Shown here piece after piece: positions 5,943-7,086 of a stretch of DNA of 7,086 bases. Below the pieces are notes generated by a model. The model had not been told where the DNA came from. It ran no database searches and was given only the letters and a program-made list of their open reading frames with translations. The translations under genes and the position numbers were made by a program. Source of the DNA: Clostridiales bacterium (lineage in GTDB: Bacteria; Bacillota; Clostridia; Oscillospirales; Butyricicoccaceae); NCBI GenBank assembly GCA_019420045.1, contig JAHZHY010000273.1:1-7086 (forward strand), in the 5' to 3' direction. Position 1 is the stretch's first letter, and every line of letters starts with the position of its first letter.

Positions 5943-5962
5943 TCCCCTCTTCCTCCCTCTTC
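5926..5962. repeat. 37-nt uninterrupted homopyrimidine tract
   Basis: Every base from 5926 to 5962 is C or T on the + strand. The tract overlaps the terminator tail and runs on through CCCC/CTCC segments. No coding role is seen. Confidence 0.8.
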
Positions 5963-6027
5963 GGCAACAAAAATAGAAAATCTTTTTTTCTCCCGAAAAT
6001 TCGACACCTTCCTCCATGCATCCCATG

Positions 6028-6033
6028 TATAAT
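6028..6033 (+). promoter_or_regulatory. Possible -10 box for the small basic ORF
   Basis: A perfect TATAAT lies 54 bp before the ATG at 6088. No good -35 box is present at 16-18 bp; the nearest resemblance, TCGACA at 6001-6006, is 21 bp away. It may therefore be weak, need an activator, or be fortuitous. Confidence 0.45.
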
Positions 6034-6087
6034 AGGAGCATCGGGATCGCATCACTTACGGAAACCACAAGAAAGAGGACTCCTGCA

Positions 6088-6318
6088 ATGAAACACACTC
6101 TCCAACTGTTCGCTTATCGACTGCTGACCCTGTGGCATCATGGGCTCATCCGGCTCTACCAGCTATGGGGAAACCTGTGGCTTCTGCCTGGCCTCCCTGC
6201 GCCAGACAGTTTCCGAAGCCGCCGCCTGCTTTCTCTGTGCCGCAAACTCAACCGCCATCTGTGCCTGGCCATGCGCTGCTCCCACCACCGGCAACGACTG
6301 ATTCTGGCCTTGCAATAA
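6088..6318 (+). CDS. Small, highly basic hypothetical protein (76 aa)
   Basis: I do not recognise this ORF. It begins with ATG at 6088, preceded by a purine-rich AAAGAGGA (6072-6079) 8 nt upstream. It has a perfect TATAAT 54 bp before it and a strong terminator 8 bp after its stop, so it looks like a self-contained unit. The 76 residues contain about 21 Leu, 10 Arg, 2 Lys, 6 His, 4 Trp and 3 Cys, but only one acidic residue (Asp), giving a very high pI. The first ~35 residues are Leu/Trp-rich (LIRLYQLWGNLWLLPGL) and could form an amphipathic or membrane-associating helix. The rest is Arg-rich. It could be a small membrane or nucleic-acid-binding protein, or a chance ORF. An in-frame upstream ATG at 6016 precedes the -10 box and is disfavoured. 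Confidence 0.5.
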   Translation: MKHTLQLFAYRLLTLWHHGLIRLYQLWGNLWLLPGLPAPDSFRSRRLLSLCRKLNRHLCLAMRCSHHRQRLILALQ

Positions 6319-6325
6319 TCCTATG

Positions 6326-6355
6326 AAAAAAGCCGCCTTTTCAGGCGGCTTTTTT
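6326..6355. terminator. Bidirectional terminator between the small ORF and gluQRS
   Basis: A perfect 12-bp inverted repeat of AAAAAAGCCGCC (6326-6337) and GGCGGCTTTTTT (6344-6355) with a 6-nt loop. The T-run works on both strands. It lies 8 bp after the small ORF's stop and 4 bp beyond the gluQRS stop, so it can serve both convergent genes. Confidence 0.93.
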
Positions 6356-6358
6356 ATG

Positions 6359-7084
6359 TTAAAAATCCAGCATGGGGGCATCCAGCAAAATATCCTGTTT
6401 TTTCACCTTTTCCCAATCAAACAGGGAAACAAGTTCCCCGGGTGTAACCGCTTCTTCTTTGGGCAAAATTCCCGCCCAGAATGCCAATTTTCCCACCAAC
6501 TCTTCCGGCCCGATCCTACTGCGCAAAGCTCCCAGATCCAGATCTCCATCCCGTTTGGACAGGCGGCGGCCATCGGGGGCCAGGAGCAGGGGCACATGAT
6601 AATACTGGGGCTGAGGAAAGCCCCACAACCGCTGAAGCCAGATCTGCCGGGGAGTGGAAGAAAGAAGATCACTGCCCCGCACCACCTGATTCACTCCCAT
6701 GACTCCATCGTCCCAGGTCACCGCCAGCTGATAGGCAAAGACCCCATCGGAGCGCCGCAGGATAAAGTCCCCACAGTCCTGAGACAGGTTTTCTTTGTAT
6801 ATCCCCCGGCATCCGTCGGTGAAAGAAATCACTTCATCCGGCACGCGGATGCGAATGGCCGGGCGGCGGTGCTTTCCTTTCTCCTGCCGCTCCTCCATCG
6901 TCAACTCCCGACAACGGCCACTGTAAATCACCTGTCCATCGGAGGCGTGAGGGGCCTCAGCGGCGTGCAGTTCTGCCCGGGTGCAAAAGCAGGGATACAA
7001 AAATTCTTGCTGTTTCAACAGATCCAGTGCCTTTTCATATTCTGCTTCCCGTCGGCTCTGCCAATACTGTTTCTCCGCTTCCCC
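6359..7084 (-). CDS. gluQRS: Glutamyl-Q tRNA(Asp) synthetase, N-terminus outside window
   Basis: A GluRS-like enzyme that activates glutamate and attaches it to queuosine at position 34 of tRNA-Asp. The frame runs off the right edge, and 241 residues are visible against a usual ~290-310. The first ~60 residues, with the HIGH-like motif, are missing from view. Counting from the first visible residue, CFC (C32, C34) with YSGRC (Y54, C58) reproduces the C-x-C...Y-x3-C zinc site of GluQRS. Further on are DFILRRSDGVFAYQLAV, VVRGSDLLSSTPRQ, and the ATP-site loop RRLSKRDGDLDL in KMSKS position. The tRNA anticodon-binding domain of full GluRS is absent: the protein ends ~60 residues after LSKRDG. That separates it from GltX. 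The RLSKRDG loop resembles GluRS more than the LSKQN form of proteobacterial GluQRS, so an unusual short GluRS is a minor alternative. Confidence 0.92.
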   Translation of the reverse strand, partial: GEAEKQYWQSRREAEYEKALDLLKQQEFLYPCFCTRAELHAAEAPHASDGQVIYSGRCRELTMEERQEKGKHRRPAIRIRVPDEVISFTDGCRGIYKENLSQDCGDFILRRSDGVFAYQLAVTWDDGVMGVNQVVRGSDLLSSTPRQIWLQRLWGFPQPQYYHVPLLLAPDGRRLSKRDGDLDLGALRSRIGPEELVGKLAFWAGILPKEEAVTPGELVSLFDWEKVKKQDILLDAPMLDF

Positions 7085-7086
7085 AG

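Noticed and set aside
5158..6021. 287-codon frame on the - strand across the permease and the following intergenic region
   Set aside because: The composition is repetitive (Gln, Gly, Lys, Glu), it has no recognisable domain, and it runs through a terminator hairpin and the homopyrimidine tract.
5745..6098. Minus-strand small ORFs in the 5779-6087 gap
   Set aside because: Their Lys/Glu/Arg-rich translations come from the purine-rich complement of the pyrimidine tract. No ribosome binding site plus promoter pairing was found.
1..7086. CRISPR array, tRNA, rRNA, insertion sequence or prophage attachment site
   Set aside because: I saw no regularly spaced repeats, tRNA cloverleaf sequence, transposase motif or flanking direct repeats of convincing length on either strand.

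Overview
The window looks like chromosomal DNA from a Gram-positive Clostridia-type bacterium (Bacillota), possibly a gut Oscillospiraceae or Lachnospiraceae relative of moderate GC content. The taxonomy is inference. It rests on strong AGGAGG-type ribosome binding sites, clean sigma-A promoters, compact rho-independent terminators, a YtrA-type GntR/ABC operon, a clostridial-style FtsX exporter and a stand-alone DUF1638 gene. I see no rRNA, tRNA, CRISPR array, insertion sequence or phage gene.

Layout. (1) The left edge holds the 3' end of an FtsX-type ABC permease (+). It converges on a complete MATE-family multidrug/cation antiporter gene (-), and one long hairpin between them can terminate both. 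(2) A divergent intergenic region of about 260 bp (2370-2627) carries back-to-back promoters, one for the MATE gene and one for a 137-codon gene encoding a coiled-coil plus probable winged-helix protein. (3) A DUF1638 gene follows (TTG start). Its own promoter lies 14 bp past the previous stop, and a terminator-like hairpin sits in its leader. (4) A tight three-gene operon comes next: a YtrA-type GntR repressor, an ABC ATPase and a six-helix ABC-2-type permease. The genes overlap by 1 and 7 nt. The promoter/start region carries two overlapping, equally spaced inverted repeats that are good candidates for the repressor's own operator. (5) A gene-free stretch of about 310 bp holds a GC-rich, structure-prone block, a terminator and a long homopyrimidine tract. 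(6) An orphan, very basic 76-aa ORF follows. (7) The right edge holds the C-terminal ~80% of GluQRS (-), which glutamylates queuosine in tRNA-Asp. It shares a bidirectional terminator with the small ORF.

Taken together, three independent transport systems lie within 7 kb: an FtsX-type exporter, a MATE antiporter and a YtrABC-like exporter. Two DNA-binding-type proteins sit beside promoters with repeated motifs, which suggests locally controlled export or envelope-stress functions. No strikingly novel multi-gene system is evident. The points most worth checking are the interlocked GntR operator, the possible attenuator ahead of the DUF1638 gene, the uncharacterised winged-helix-like protein and the small basic ORF.
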